This document shows positions 7,506 through 14,414 of a stretch of DNA of 22,834 bases, piece after piece. The stretch's first letter is position 1; each line of letters begins with the position of its first letter. A program made the position numbers and the translations under genes. The stretch covers positions 1 through 22,834 of IMG/VR virus record IMGVR_UViG_3300006734_000044; one strand, 5' to 3'. This DNA is from a virus. Below the pieces are notes generated by a model. The model made no database searches. It saw only the letters and a program-made list of their open reading frames with translations, and had not been told where the DNA came from.

Positions 7506-7537
7506 TAAATATACTAAATAATATTCAGACAATCAAA
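7506..7537 (-). promoter_or_regulatory. Candidate Bacteroidota-type promoter for the DUF932-like gene
   Basis: On the minus strand TTTG (plus 7537-7534) is followed by exactly 20 bases and then TATATTTA (plus 7513-7506). This matches the Bacteroidota consensus TTTG-N19-21-TAnnTTTG at 11 of 12 defined or allowed positions. It lies in a 55-base gap, about 23 bases before the ATG, which leaves a short A-rich leader. AT-rich DNA raises the chance of an accidental match. Confidence 0.45.
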
Positions 7538-8371
7538 TTAAAATATGTATCTGATTGTGTCTTCATCAAAATATTTTGTATATATATTTTTGAATTTACT
7601 TAACAGTTTGGTTTTCAATTCAATAGGATATCTCATAATACCTTGTTGATTTTTAATTTCCGAACTATACTTCATGAGCTCTTTTGCTTGATCTGATGAT
7701 CTTAGCATTTGATTTTTGTGATTAGTAAGTGCTATTACTTCACATTTATTTTGTCCTGCATTTTCTAATACCTCTTTAAAAAGTGCATCATAATGCTGTT
7801 CCCAACCGGGGTAAAAAATTAAAGGACTGTAATTACAATGTACTTCCCAACCAAGTATCTTTAACCTATTGATATCCAGTATTCTATCTGAAATCTTTTG
7901 CATTTTAGGTTCCAGTATATCGGAATATACTTGAGGCATAAGGCTTACTCTTACTCTTGGCTTCTTGTTAAAATGATTCACATCCAGCTTTAGTAAGCTT
8001 GGATATTTAGTTGCCATTGTAGAGTTTAATCTTGGATGATCATCATATCTTTTAAGATAATCAATTAGGGGCTCAGGTAAATGTTTTTGCATTAAGACTA
8101 AGTCTGTATTACAAGCAATATCCACCATAGTATATACAGGGTCTTGTTGATCTGGTACTTTAGTAAAACCTTTTTCCCATTCAACAACAGACTGAAATAT
8201 GTCATCAACATTTGTGTTTACAAAGACTCTATCTCCATTATACCTAGACATATAACAATAAGTGCTAACACAGCCACCAAAACAACCATAGATTAAATTG
8301 GGAGCAATACAGTTAGCACTATTGTTATTATCCTTTGTATTAAGAGTCTTAGTCTTTTGATGCTTAATCAC
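7538..8371 (-). CDS. Spore photoproduct lyase-like radical SAM protein
   Basis: Residues C30, C34 and C39 lie in GCFGGCVSTYCY. The arrangement G-C-x-G-x-C...Y-C-Y, then IACNTDLV (C87), a STMATKYPSLL segment, RVRVSLMPQ and PLIFYPGWEQHY follow the order of spore photoproduct lyase (SPL) from Bacillus as I remember it. C87 matches the hydrogen-donor cysteine (C141 in B. subtilis) and Y38/Y40 match the tyrosines flanking the third cluster cysteine. The cluster spacing is CX3CX4C, not CX3CX2C. SPL splits thymine dimers with an AdoMet radical, so DNA repair or thymine modification is likely. I choose GTG 8371 (277 residues), which overlaps the 59-residue gene by eight bases; ATG 8416 would run 53 bases into it. 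Confidence 0.75.
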   Translation of the reverse strand: MIKHQKTKTLNTKDNNNSANCIAPNLIYGCFGGCVSTYCYMSRYNGDRVFVNTNVDDIFQSVVEWEKGFTKVPDQQDPVYTMVDIACNTDLVLMQKHLPEPLIDYLKRYDDHPRLNSTMATKYPSLLKLDVNHFNKKPRVRVSLMPQVYSDILEPKMQKISDRILDINRLKILGWEVHCNYSPLIFYPGWEQHYDALFKEVLENAGQNKCEVIALTNHKNQMLRSSDQAKELMKYSSEIKNQQGIMRYPIELKTKLLSKFKNIYTKYFDEDTIRYIF

Positions 8372-8543
8372 TAGAAATAATTTCTTTAATATCAGAATAA
8401 GCAAGACTACATTCATGAAATTCTGAACCGCCTTCTTCTATTTCTGATAAAGCTAGATAATATATACTTTTAATCTCTTCTTTTTTATCAGGATATTCAA
8501 GAATATGCTGTTGAGTAAATTTAAATAAGCTTTCTTTATTCAT
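8364..8543 (-). CDS. Unknown 59-residue acidic protein
   Basis: The ATG overlaps the dNMP kinase stop (ATGA at 8543-8540) and the frame runs to TAA at 8366-8364. The 59 residues begin MNKESLFKFTQQHILEYPD and are acidic and helical (KKEEIKSIYYLALSEIEEG). There are no metal or nucleotide motifs. Coupled start and stop junctions on both sides argue that it is a real gene, and it fixes the radical SAM start at or near 8371. The function is unknown; a small partner of the kinase or the radical SAM protein is only a guess from position. Confidence 0.65.
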   Translation of the reverse strand: MNKESLFKFTQQHILEYPDKKEEIKSIYYLALSEIEEGGSEFHECSLAYSDIKEIISSD

Positions 8544-9142
8544 TGAATTATAATCTTTCTAACGTTTTTAACAAGGTTTTCCAAGTTGTCATCATTTTCA
8601 ATAATGTAATCAAAATCAAAACCATCAAGAGCTGTTTCACTAGGATGAGCTTCTGCAAGTTCTTTCATAGATGTACCATAACCAGGTCTATTTATTCTAA
8701 TAATAATACCACTTCTTTTTTTAATAGCATTATACTCATTTGGAAATCTTACATCTGTGATAATCCACTTTTGATCTTTTGAATAATCTGCAAATAAAGC
8801 ATTTACCCAAGTGTCTTCATGAACATTATTTCTCATAGCATCAGTTCCAATTTTTTGCAAAAGCTCTCTTACTGACATCATTTTAAGAAAGCTGACATTG
8901 CTGAAAGCATCAAACTCATTGACTTTGCTCCATTCGCGTCCAAGAATTGTTTTTTTAAATTCTTGATCTTCAAACTTTTCTACAGGGATTCCTGTAAGTA
9001 AACTGGCAATTATCTTAGTTTTAGTTGCAAACTTTTTAATTTCATAAAGATCATTATTATTTGTTATATATAGATCTCTAATAATTGCACCAACAGTATC
9101 TTTGCCTGAACCTATTTTACCACTAATCCCTATTAAGTTCAT
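8540..9142 (-). CDS. Deoxynucleoside monophosphate kinase (T4 gp1-like P-loop kinase)
   Basis: 200 residues. The N-terminal P-loop GKIGSGKDT (8-16) binds ATP. The family signatures VRELLQKIGTDAMR (91-104), ITDVRFPNEY (128-137) and HPSETALD (166-173) match phage dNMP kinases, which convert dNMPs, in T4 including 5-hydroxymethyl-dCMP, to dNDPs for DNA synthesis. The length is normal for the family. It overlaps the zinc-ribbon gene upstream by 20 bases and the 59-residue gene downstream by four. Proximity to a radical SAM enzyme raises the question whether it handles a modified nucleotide, which sequence alone cannot decide. Confidence 0.85.
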   Translation of the reverse strand: MNLIGISGKIGSGKDTVGAIIRDLYITNNNDLYEIKKFATKTKIIASLLTGIPVEKFEDQEFKKTILGREWSKVNEFDAFSNVSFLKMMSVRELLQKIGTDAMRNNVHEDTWVNALFADYSKDQKWIITDVRFPNEYNAIKKRSGIIIRINRPGYGTSMKELAEAHPSETALDGFDFDYIIENDDNLENLVKNVRKIIIQ

Positions 9143-9515
9143 TCCTATATTTAATTTCTTTTCTAATAAGATTCATGTGCCATTCGGCACCATCATAATC
9201 TAAAACAGCTTCTAAGTGATCATCTTCCATTTCAGATAAAGGAATCCATTTAAGTGGCTGTTTTCCATCCACACCTCTTGAACCACGTGTAGCATACTGT
9301 CTGACAGTTTCATACGGATCATCATCATATACTGCAAAGATTTTGATTTTACTCATATCTTTAGCACCATATCTTAGATAATCTGTACCGCCATCCACCA
9401 TTGCATTATTAGGACAAGAGCACGTTTTATAGTCATGTCTGTGGTAACTAACAATTGTTTCATTACACTCCAGACATGTGACAGAATTATAAACTAGTTG
9501 CTTATCACTTGGCAT
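9123..9515 (-). CDS. Zinc-ribbon phage protein of unknown function
   Basis: 130 residues. The N-terminal region has cysteines at 14, 17, 32 and 34 (CLECN, then TCSCPNNAMVDGGTDYLRYG), a compact zinc-ribbon arrangement found in a widespread family of small phage proteins (I recall the label DUF7695, not certain). The C-terminal half (IPLSEMEDDHLEAVLDY) resembles a separate short domain in phage proteins of unknown role, here fused to the ribbon. It overlaps the MazG-like gene by 11 bases and the kinase by 20, so it is co-expressed with nucleotide-metabolism genes. Nucleic acid or protein binding through the ribbon is an inference. Confidence 0.65.
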   Translation of the reverse strand: MPSDKQLVYNSVTCLECNETIVSYHRHDYKTCSCPNNAMVDGGTDYLRYGAKDMSKIKIFAVYDDDPYETVRQYATRGSRGVDGKQPLKWIPLSEMEDDHLEAVLDYDGAEWHMNLIRKEIKYRNELNRD

Positions 9516-9810
9516 CTTTTACAAATTGTCCATTGACCATTTTACCGGTTCTTTTACTAATGACATTATAAGCAGACTCAAGGCATTCTTCTAATTTAAG
9601 ATTTTGCATCTTAGCCTGGATAATTAATGTAACCATGATATCTCCCATTGAGTCAATGATTTCTTCACGGTCATTTGTGTTTACAGCTCTACAGAATTCT
9701 GTAGTCTCTTCTAAAGTTTTAAGGGCCTGTGCCATAGGTGTGGCTTTGGACAAGATTCCCTTGTCCTTAGCCCAACTTTCTACGGCTACTTCTAATTCAA
9801 AATAATCCAT
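9505..9810 (-). CDS. MazG-like nucleotide pyrophosphohydrolase
   Basis: 101 residues, all helical. The metal-binding signature is present as EETTE (34-38) and DSMGD (53-57). It is followed by LKLEECLESAYNVI and the tail RTGKMVNGQFVKD, which closely follows a MazG-like subfamily common in phages and prophages. MazG-type enzymes cleave NTPs or dNTPs, or ppGpp-like alarmones, to monophosphates. In phages they are thought to adjust nucleotide or alarmone levels. The second motif has Ser where classical MazG has Glu (SMGD, not ELGD), as I recall for this subfamily. It starts two bases after the DNA polymerase stop. Confidence 0.75.
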   Translation of the reverse strand: MDYFELEVAVESWAKDKGILSKATPMAQALKTLEETTEFCRAVNTNDREEIIDSMGDIMVTLIIQAKMQNLKLEECLESAYNVISKRTGKMVNGQFVKDAK

Positions 9811-9812
9811 AT

Positions 9813-11816
9813 TTAAAATAAAGTTAATTGATTTATTGGTTTGTTTACTATGTTGTCAATTTCAGATTCAATAGCTTCAATATAATAAGCTTTATCAATA
9901 TTATACATTTCCCATTTTGGTTTAATTTCTATTTTATTAAAAACTAATTGCATCCATTTACCAGCTTCTAATTGCGCTTGTCTTCCATCTTCACTATTTA
10001 CTTTAACAATTTTAACACTAGATTCAGAATTAGACTTGCATATATAATATCTATTTATTTTTTGAAGCATTTCTTCTTTGTATTTACCGTCTTTTAAGTA
10101 TTTAGCTACTTGTCTCCAATCACCTTTAGATTTAGCACCAATACAGTAATCTAAAATGTTTTTGTTTTGTTCTAAATATTCTTGTGGTAAAGTATTATGA
10201 ATAAAGTAATTATAGATAGCTTTAGGTATTACTAGTTTAGATTTGTTCTTATGTAATGCTAATTCATGAAAGTCAAATCTACCTTTTAGTTTAGCTGCCG
10301 CATATAAAAATTTATCACCATCAACTTTGAACATGTAATGAGGATTTTCTTTTCTCACTTCTCTCCATGTTGTAATATCAACTTGCTTAAAATTGCTTAA
10401 GGCAATGTAGTTATTTACATCACCAAGTATAAGTTTTTGATACTGATCGTGCTCTAGTGAAAGACTGGTTATACTTTCCCATTCTTTACAAATTTCCATA
10501 TACCGCTCTACATAACTTCTGGGTATTCTTGTTTCTATACCATCTGTATTTTGCATTAAAGCAATAGCTCCTGGTATTCTAGTCATAATCATTTCATATA
10601 ACATCATGAGAGTTAGTTGACCATTAACTGTAATACGCATACACAATTCAGGATCATAGAAGAAACTATCTTTATCATTACTCAAACCAAAAGTAGAGTT
10701 TAGAATAATTTTATAAACATAATTCATTGGATCCTTTTTAGGAATCTTTTTTCTTTCCTCAAAGAACCATTCATACTGATCGCAAAATTCTTTTGCTGGA
10801 AAATGCCCAGGAGACCATTTGTTTCTAATAACAAGATTAGGATAAAAAGATGTAACATCTGAACTTATGATAACATATTCATCGTTAGATTCATATACAG
10901 CGGGTTTCCTAGCACCATGAACACCACCTAAACCAAAGTCTGTTTTAACATCTTTGAAAGTTACAGAATATTTAAAACTACCTTTTAAGTTTTCTGGATT
11001 AAGTTCAACAGTCTTAAATCTTTCTAAGAGAGATTGAAATTCTAAAGATTCAAACTTTATATATGGTAAAATAATATTAGATAGTTTAATTATACTTCTA
11101 TATGTTCTCATTTCCTTAATATCTTTTTTTGAGATATTAAGTTTTTTTGACATATAATAAGCAAACAACTCTTTACTTATTCTAGGTTCTGATGCACTAT
11201 ATAAATTAATGTTGTATGTCTCTGTAAGTTTCTTTCTTAGTTTAATTTGAGGTTTAGATCTTTCAAATATTGCTTTAGTGGACTTAACATCATTAATACA
11301 ATACTCTACTATGGTATTTAACTGTTCCTTAGTTTCAATTAAAGTATCATGATGAATTGGCATTTCAAGGATATTGTCCCAATCCATACTATACTGTATC
11401 CATTTAAGACTAGATCTTTTAGCTGGATTATCCCAGTGATGCATTTTAAATAGGTCTATTTGACCTATAGACATCTTCCATTGAGGATAATCTTGAAACT
11501 CTTTACTATTACCTTTTTGAATACATTGACCTGCATACTTGTAAATGATTTCAGCAATTTCACAACCAGAAAAATTAGACCACATTACACAGTTATTAAG
11601 AATGTAATGTGTAACTTGACCATCAAATGCTAAACCGTTATATGATATGTGCCATTCTTTTTTGTTTTTGTTTTGGTTTAGAAAATTTACGAAATCTTTA
11701 AAATCATTTTGCAGGTCATGAATAATAAAAATTTTTTGTTCTGATGTTTTGTAATGTTCAAATACTGCAACAAAACAATTACGCAAGGTTTCATAATCCA
11801 TTACCCAGTGATTCAT
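9813..11816 (-). CDS. Family B DNA polymerase with 3'-5' exonuclease
   Basis: 667 residues. The exonuclease motifs are Exo I DYE (7-9), Exo II YNGLAFD (59-65) and Exo III YCIND (172-176). The polymerase motifs are A SDVTSFYP (D320), B KIILNSTFG (369-377) and C NTDG (423-426). Motif C has Asn for the first Asp of the usual DTDS but keeps the second, D425. The protein is short for family B, as phage versions can be. The extreme C-terminus is QLTLF, a match to the bacterial beta-clamp-binding pentapeptide, which suggests processivity through a host or phage clamp. There is no protein-primed (TPR) signature that I can place, and the nearby primase supports RNA-primed replication. It lies between the thioesterase and MazG-like genes, each two bases away. 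Confidence 0.88.
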   Translation of the reverse strand: MNHWVMDYETLRNCFVAVFEHYKTSEQKIFIIHDLQNDFKDFVNFLNQNKNKKEWHISYNGLAFDGQVTHYILNNCVMWSNFSGCEIAEIIYKYAGQCIQKGNSKEFQDYPQWKMSIGQIDLFKMHHWDNPAKRSSLKWIQYSMDWDNILEMPIHHDTLIETKEQLNTIVEYCINDVKSTKAIFERSKPQIKLRKKLTETYNINLYSASEPRISKELFAYYMSKKLNISKKDIKEMRTYRSIIKLSNIILPYIKFESLEFQSLLERFKTVELNPENLKGSFKYSVTFKDVKTDFGLGGVHGARKPAVYESNDEYVIISSDVTSFYPNLVIRNKWSPGHFPAKEFCDQYEWFFEERKKIPKKDPMNYVYKIILNSTFGLSNDKDSFFYDPELCMRITVNGQLTLMMLYEMIMTRIPGAIALMQNTDGIETRIPRSYVERYMEICKEWESITSLSLEHDQYQKLILGDVNNYIALSNFKQVDITTWREVRKENPHYMFKVDGDKFLYAAAKLKGRFDFHELALHKNKSKLVIPKAIYNYFIHNTLPQEYLEQNKNILDYCIGAKSKGDWRQVAKYLKDGKYKEEMLQKINRYYICKSNSESSVKIVKVNSEDGRQAQLEAGKWMQLVFNKIEIKPKWEMYNIDKAYYIEAIESEIDNIVNKPINQLTLF

Positions 11817-11818
11817 TA

Positions 11819-12205
11819 TTACTTTGTATATTTTAGTTTTACATTAGCTGATATAGGTACAGGATCTCCGTTTTCATCTATTCTAACAAATCTGACATTT
11901 GTTGATAATATAACAACCTGATTTCCTGAATAAACATTATGAGACCTAGCTTCCATATAAAATGTTATACTGGTATTACCAATATGTACCACCTCCGCAT
12001 AAATTTTTATAAGCTGACCTTCTTTGGCAGGTTTTTTAAATATACACTTATCAATCATAACTGTTACCATTCTTGGTGTATCACAAACTTCCATAGCGTA
12101 GGCTGCAGCAGCAGCATCTAACCACGCAAGCAATTGACCACCAAATAGATTAGCATGAAAGCCTAAGTCTGATTTTTTAATTGGATGTGTTGTAATTAAT
12201 TGCAT
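11819..12205 (-). CDS. Hotdog-fold acyl-CoA thioesterase
   Basis: 128 residues, single hotdog domain. Residues HANLFGGQLLAWLDAAAAAYA (17-37 region) carry the N-x-F-G-G...D pattern of YciA/BFIT-type acyl-CoA hydrolases, with D30 as the likely catalytic acid. They are followed by VTVMIDKCIFKKPAKEGQ and the long strand SITFYMEAR. The reaction is hydrolysis of an acyl-CoA to acid plus CoA. Such a gene is unusual beside a phage polymerase and would be an auxiliary metabolic gene acting on host lipid or CoA pools, or a hotdog protein with a new substrate. It is preceded by the hairpin at 12213-12238. Confidence 0.8.
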   Translation of the reverse strand: MQLITTHPIKKSDLGFHANLFGGQLLAWLDAAAAAYAMEVCDTPRMVTVMIDKCIFKKPAKEGQLIKIYAEVVHIGNTSITFYMEARSHNVYSGNQVVILSTNVRFVRIDENGDPVPISANVKLKYTK

Positions 12206-12212
12206 AAGAGAT

Positions 12213-12238
12213 AAAAAAAAGGGTATTTCTACCCTTTT
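12213..12238 (-). terminator. Intrinsic-terminator-like hairpin before the thioesterase gene
   Basis: On the minus strand AAAAGGGTA, loop GAAA, TACCCTTTT (plus 12238-12217) forms a nine-pair stem whose 3' arm continues into a run of eight Ts (plus 12220-12213). It lies after the stop of the 138-residue gene and eight bases before the thioesterase ATG. That fits a terminator or attenuator splitting the replication operon. The stem is symmetrical, but the plus-strand copy lacks an equally good T run. Confidence 0.65.
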
Positions 12239-12269
12239 CTTTTAAACAAATATGAAAAACAAATAAAAA

Positions 12270-12686
12270 TTAAGGCATTATAATACTAGATGTTTTTGTT
12301 TCTTTAACATCAGCAAAAAACGGAAGAATGTCAAAGTCAGCTGCATTAATGGCAAACATATAAATAAAATTTACAATCTCATCCTTTTCTGTGATATAAA
12401 TTTCAGAAAAAGTTTCAATTTGAACTCTTTGTTCTTTTACGGTTTTACCTGTTTCCTTATTTGGAACTTTTAGCTTTATAGGTTGACCAGTATCATCAAG
12501 CCTGGGTACCATATGCATAGCTTGTTTTTTAACCTTGCTTATTACAGCAAGGATACCAGAAGAAGGATCAAACATTGCCTCTACATAAGGGCAATCTTGA
12601 GTTACTGGAATCATACTAAAGGACTTCATTCCTCTGAATGCTGAGGTGATCAGCATCATGTTTGGGTTTATGTTTTTATTAGACAT
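12270..12686 (-). CDS. Unknown 138-residue protein
   Basis: I do not recognise this family. The protein starts with a polar, Asn-rich stretch, then LITSAFRGMKSFSMIPVTQDCPYVEAMFDP, a beta-rich core with a SGILAVISK strand, a basic loop (VPNKETGKTVKEQ) and an acidic helix-rich end. No cofactor motif is visible. It lies one base after the 193-residue gene and is followed by a terminator-like hairpin, so it closes a transcript segment that starts with the PD-(D/E)XK nuclease. A replication or recombination accessory is plausible by position. Confidence 0.6.
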   Translation of the reverse strand: MSNKNINPNMMLITSAFRGMKSFSMIPVTQDCPYVEAMFDPSSGILAVISKVKKQAMHMVPRLDDTGQPIKLKVPNKETGKTVKEQRVQIETFSEIYITEKDEIVNFIYMFAINAADFDILPFFADVKETKTSSIIMP

Positions 12687-12687
12687 C

Positions 12688-13269
12688 TTAATAGTTTTTT
12701 TTCAAAGGTAAAGGTTTCTGTTTTAATAGTTGTATTTCTTCAGGAATTTTCTCGTACAAAGTTTCTTTAATCAAATCAGGTATACTACATACTTCGTAAA
12801 CCTCTTTAATTATCTTAAGGTTTACCTTTAAGCTTTCTGCATACAAATCATGATAATCAGAAGGGTTTAAAAAACTTTCAATGTATTCTGACACTTTACC
12901 ATTATTGTCAAAATACTGAGTAATCTTATTCTTTGCTCCAATTGAAAGCTTCGAATATTTACCAGATACAAACATCATATGATCATATTTGTATGGTCTC
13001 ATGTCAAATATATAAATTTGCTTGTCTTCTAAACTATGATATAAATCTAAAAGACTGTGATTCTTTAAATATTTTAATTCAAAGTTTTTAAAATCTACTG
13101 TTTTCTTGTTGTTGTATACACATATTAGTTTATAATCTTCAGTTGTGTAAAGATTATCCCAGCAGATATAAGTATCTGCCGGGACATATTCTAAACCTTT
13201 TTTTAATCCTAATAAAGGATATAAAAACAATTTACTTTTTTGAAAATATTCTGTGTATACTATATTCAT
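12688..13269 (-). CDS. Unknown 193-residue protein
   Basis: Unrecognised, Tyr/Lys/Leu-rich and probably globular. The N-terminal half is beta-like (YICWDNLY, YKLICVYNN) and the C-terminal half helical (SLKVNLKIIKEVYEV, then IPEEIQLLKQ). There is no Walker, metal or nuclease motif and no membrane segment. It lies one base downstream of the nuclease gene and one base upstream of the 138-residue gene. The tight spacing suggests these three are made together. Confidence 0.6.
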   Translation of the reverse strand: MNIVYTEYFQKSKLFLYPLLGLKKGLEYVPADTYICWDNLYTTEDYKLICVYNNKKTVDFKNFELKYLKNHSLLDLYHSLEDKQIYIFDMRPYKYDHMMFVSGKYSKLSIGAKNKITQYFDNNGKVSEYIESFLNPSDYHDLYAESLKVNLKIIKEVYEVCSIPDLIKETLYEKIPEEIQLLKQKPLPLKKNY

Positions 13270-13270
13270 T

Positions 13271-14266
13271 TTATAGTACTACTTTTCCAACAACAAACTC
13301 ATATGGCAAAGAGTATTCGTTATTTTGATAATGAAATGATGCTTTGTCAAGTACTCTTTTAAGATCTTCAGTCCAATCAATAAGAGTTGCTCTTGATACA
13401 TCAAATACATATACTTGATCATACCTGTCAATGACTACAAATTTAAACAATATTCTGTAGTCTTGTTTTTCTTCAGGTAAATTTTCAAAGACTAGCTTAC
13501 AGTAAATTGCACACTGCAGCCAATAGTTATAAAACTTTATAGTTTCTGGAAAGTCTGCTAACCATTTGCTGCTGGTTTTAAGATCGCATATTGTTACTAA
13601 TTTTGCATCATCATCTATTTCATAAAAATCAATATAACCCTTTAAACCAAATGGAAAATTTTCAAGCTTGCATTCTAAATATTGCTCTGAAAATGTTTGA
13701 ATAGGATCCAAAGCAAAATCAGTTTTTTTCTTTGCAAAAAGAAGCTTAACTTTTTCATTACTCATGATAATGTTAGCTTGTTCTTTACACTTAGCTAATG
13801 TTTCAGAATCTATCACATCCACCTTTGGGTTATTGATAAATTTCCAATACTCTAAATTATCCGCACATTGAATTTTAATAAGTCTTGCAGAATCTTCTTT
13901 AAGACTTTGATATAAATTTTCTTCTTTTAGAATATCTAGTATTGTTGTCTGTAATTTTTCAGACATCAGATTTATGTCGGGTTTTCCCATCATTAAACTT
14001 TTTTCTGCTAGTTTATGAAGGATTTTTCTAACATTATCTGTAGGCGTTTTACTTGGTGTAACCTTAAACTTTTCTTTTAGTTTTTCTGGTTCAAAAACTA
14101 AACAGTGAATAAGCTTACCCTCAACTAAGTGCTTTTCTAATCTTTCATCTCTTTCTCCAAGAATATAATCTTTGTAAAATAAAGATGGTGAAAATAATAA
14201 TTTGTTTAGTGATGAATAACTAAACTTGAAATCTTTAGAGTAAAACTCTTGTTCTTTATCTGTCAT
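13271..14266 (-). CDS. PD-(D/E)XK exonuclease, Exo VIII / RecB-family-like
   Basis: 331 residues. The N-terminal segment GKLIHCLVFEPE (50-61) is the G-x-x-x-H...EPE signature of Exo VIII/RecE-type phage nucleases. The catalytic core is visible as GYID (210-213, D213), then ICDLKTSSKW with D228-x-K230, and the QxxxY helix motif QCAIY (251-255). These bind metal and cut DNA. In phages such enzymes resect double-strand ends for single-strand annealing recombination, which fits the Sak4-like ATPase and ssDNA-binding candidate encoded upstream. The alternative is a Cas4-like nuclease, but no Fe-S cysteine set is present. It is preceded by the structured gap 14267-14414. Confidence 0.8.
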   Translation of the reverse strand: MTDKEQEFYSKDFKFSYSSLNKLLFSPSLFYKDYILGERDERLEKHLVEGKLIHCLVFEPEKLKEKFKVTPSKTPTDNVRKILHKLAEKSLMMGKPDINLMSEKLQTTILDILKEENLYQSLKEDSARLIKIQCADNLEYWKFINNPKVDVIDSETLAKCKEQANIIMSNEKVKLLFAKKKTDFALDPIQTFSEQYLECKLENFPFGLKGYIDFYEIDDDAKLVTICDLKTSSKWLADFPETIKFYNYWLQCAIYCKLVFENLPEEKQDYRILFKFVVIDRYDQVYVFDVSRATLIDWTEDLKRVLDKASFHYQNNEYSLPYEFVVGKVVL

Positions 14267-14414
14267 TTAATTCTGTATTATAAAGCAGTTTCTTTAATAA
14301 TGTGTCATTAAACGTGCAAAAAAAAGCACCTTATTGTATTTTTCAATGCACATTGATAAGGAGTGGGGGTCCTAATTTGTTAATTAAAGACCCCCTGTTA
14401 ATTATGGCAACTCC
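14267..14414 (-). promoter_or_regulatory. Structured intergenic region with nested inverted repeats
   Basis: A 148-base gap between the 380-residue gene and the nuclease gene. On the minus strand AAGGAGT (14416-14410, starting in the upstream stop codon) pairs with ACTCCTT (14364-14358), and GGGGGTC (14395-14389) pairs with GACCCCC (14371-14365). The two 3' arms are contiguous, while the 5' arms are split by a 14-base bulge. A near-perfect 14-base palindrome follows at 14356-14343, then GTGC-T8-GCAC at 14329-14314. A TATAAT-like box lies ~17 bases before the nuclease ATG without a well-spaced -35. It could be an RNA processing site, attenuator, small RNA or protein-binding region. Confidence 0.5.

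Noticed and set aside
8543-8782. Plus-strand open frame of 79 codons
   Set aside because: It lies antisense to the dNMP kinase, which has clear family motifs. The translation is Asn/Ile/Phe-rich and typical of AT-rich antisense frames.
13271-14266. Cas4 identity for the PD-(D/E)XK nuclease
   Set aside because: No iron-sulfur cysteine set is present, no CRISPR array is in the window, and the N-terminal GxxxH...EPE signature fits Exo VIII-type phage nucleases better.
14306-14365. 19-residue frame in the structured gap (ATG in CAATGTGCATTG, minus strand)
   Set aside because: Too short, with no membrane or other recognisable feature; the region is better described by its inverted repeats.
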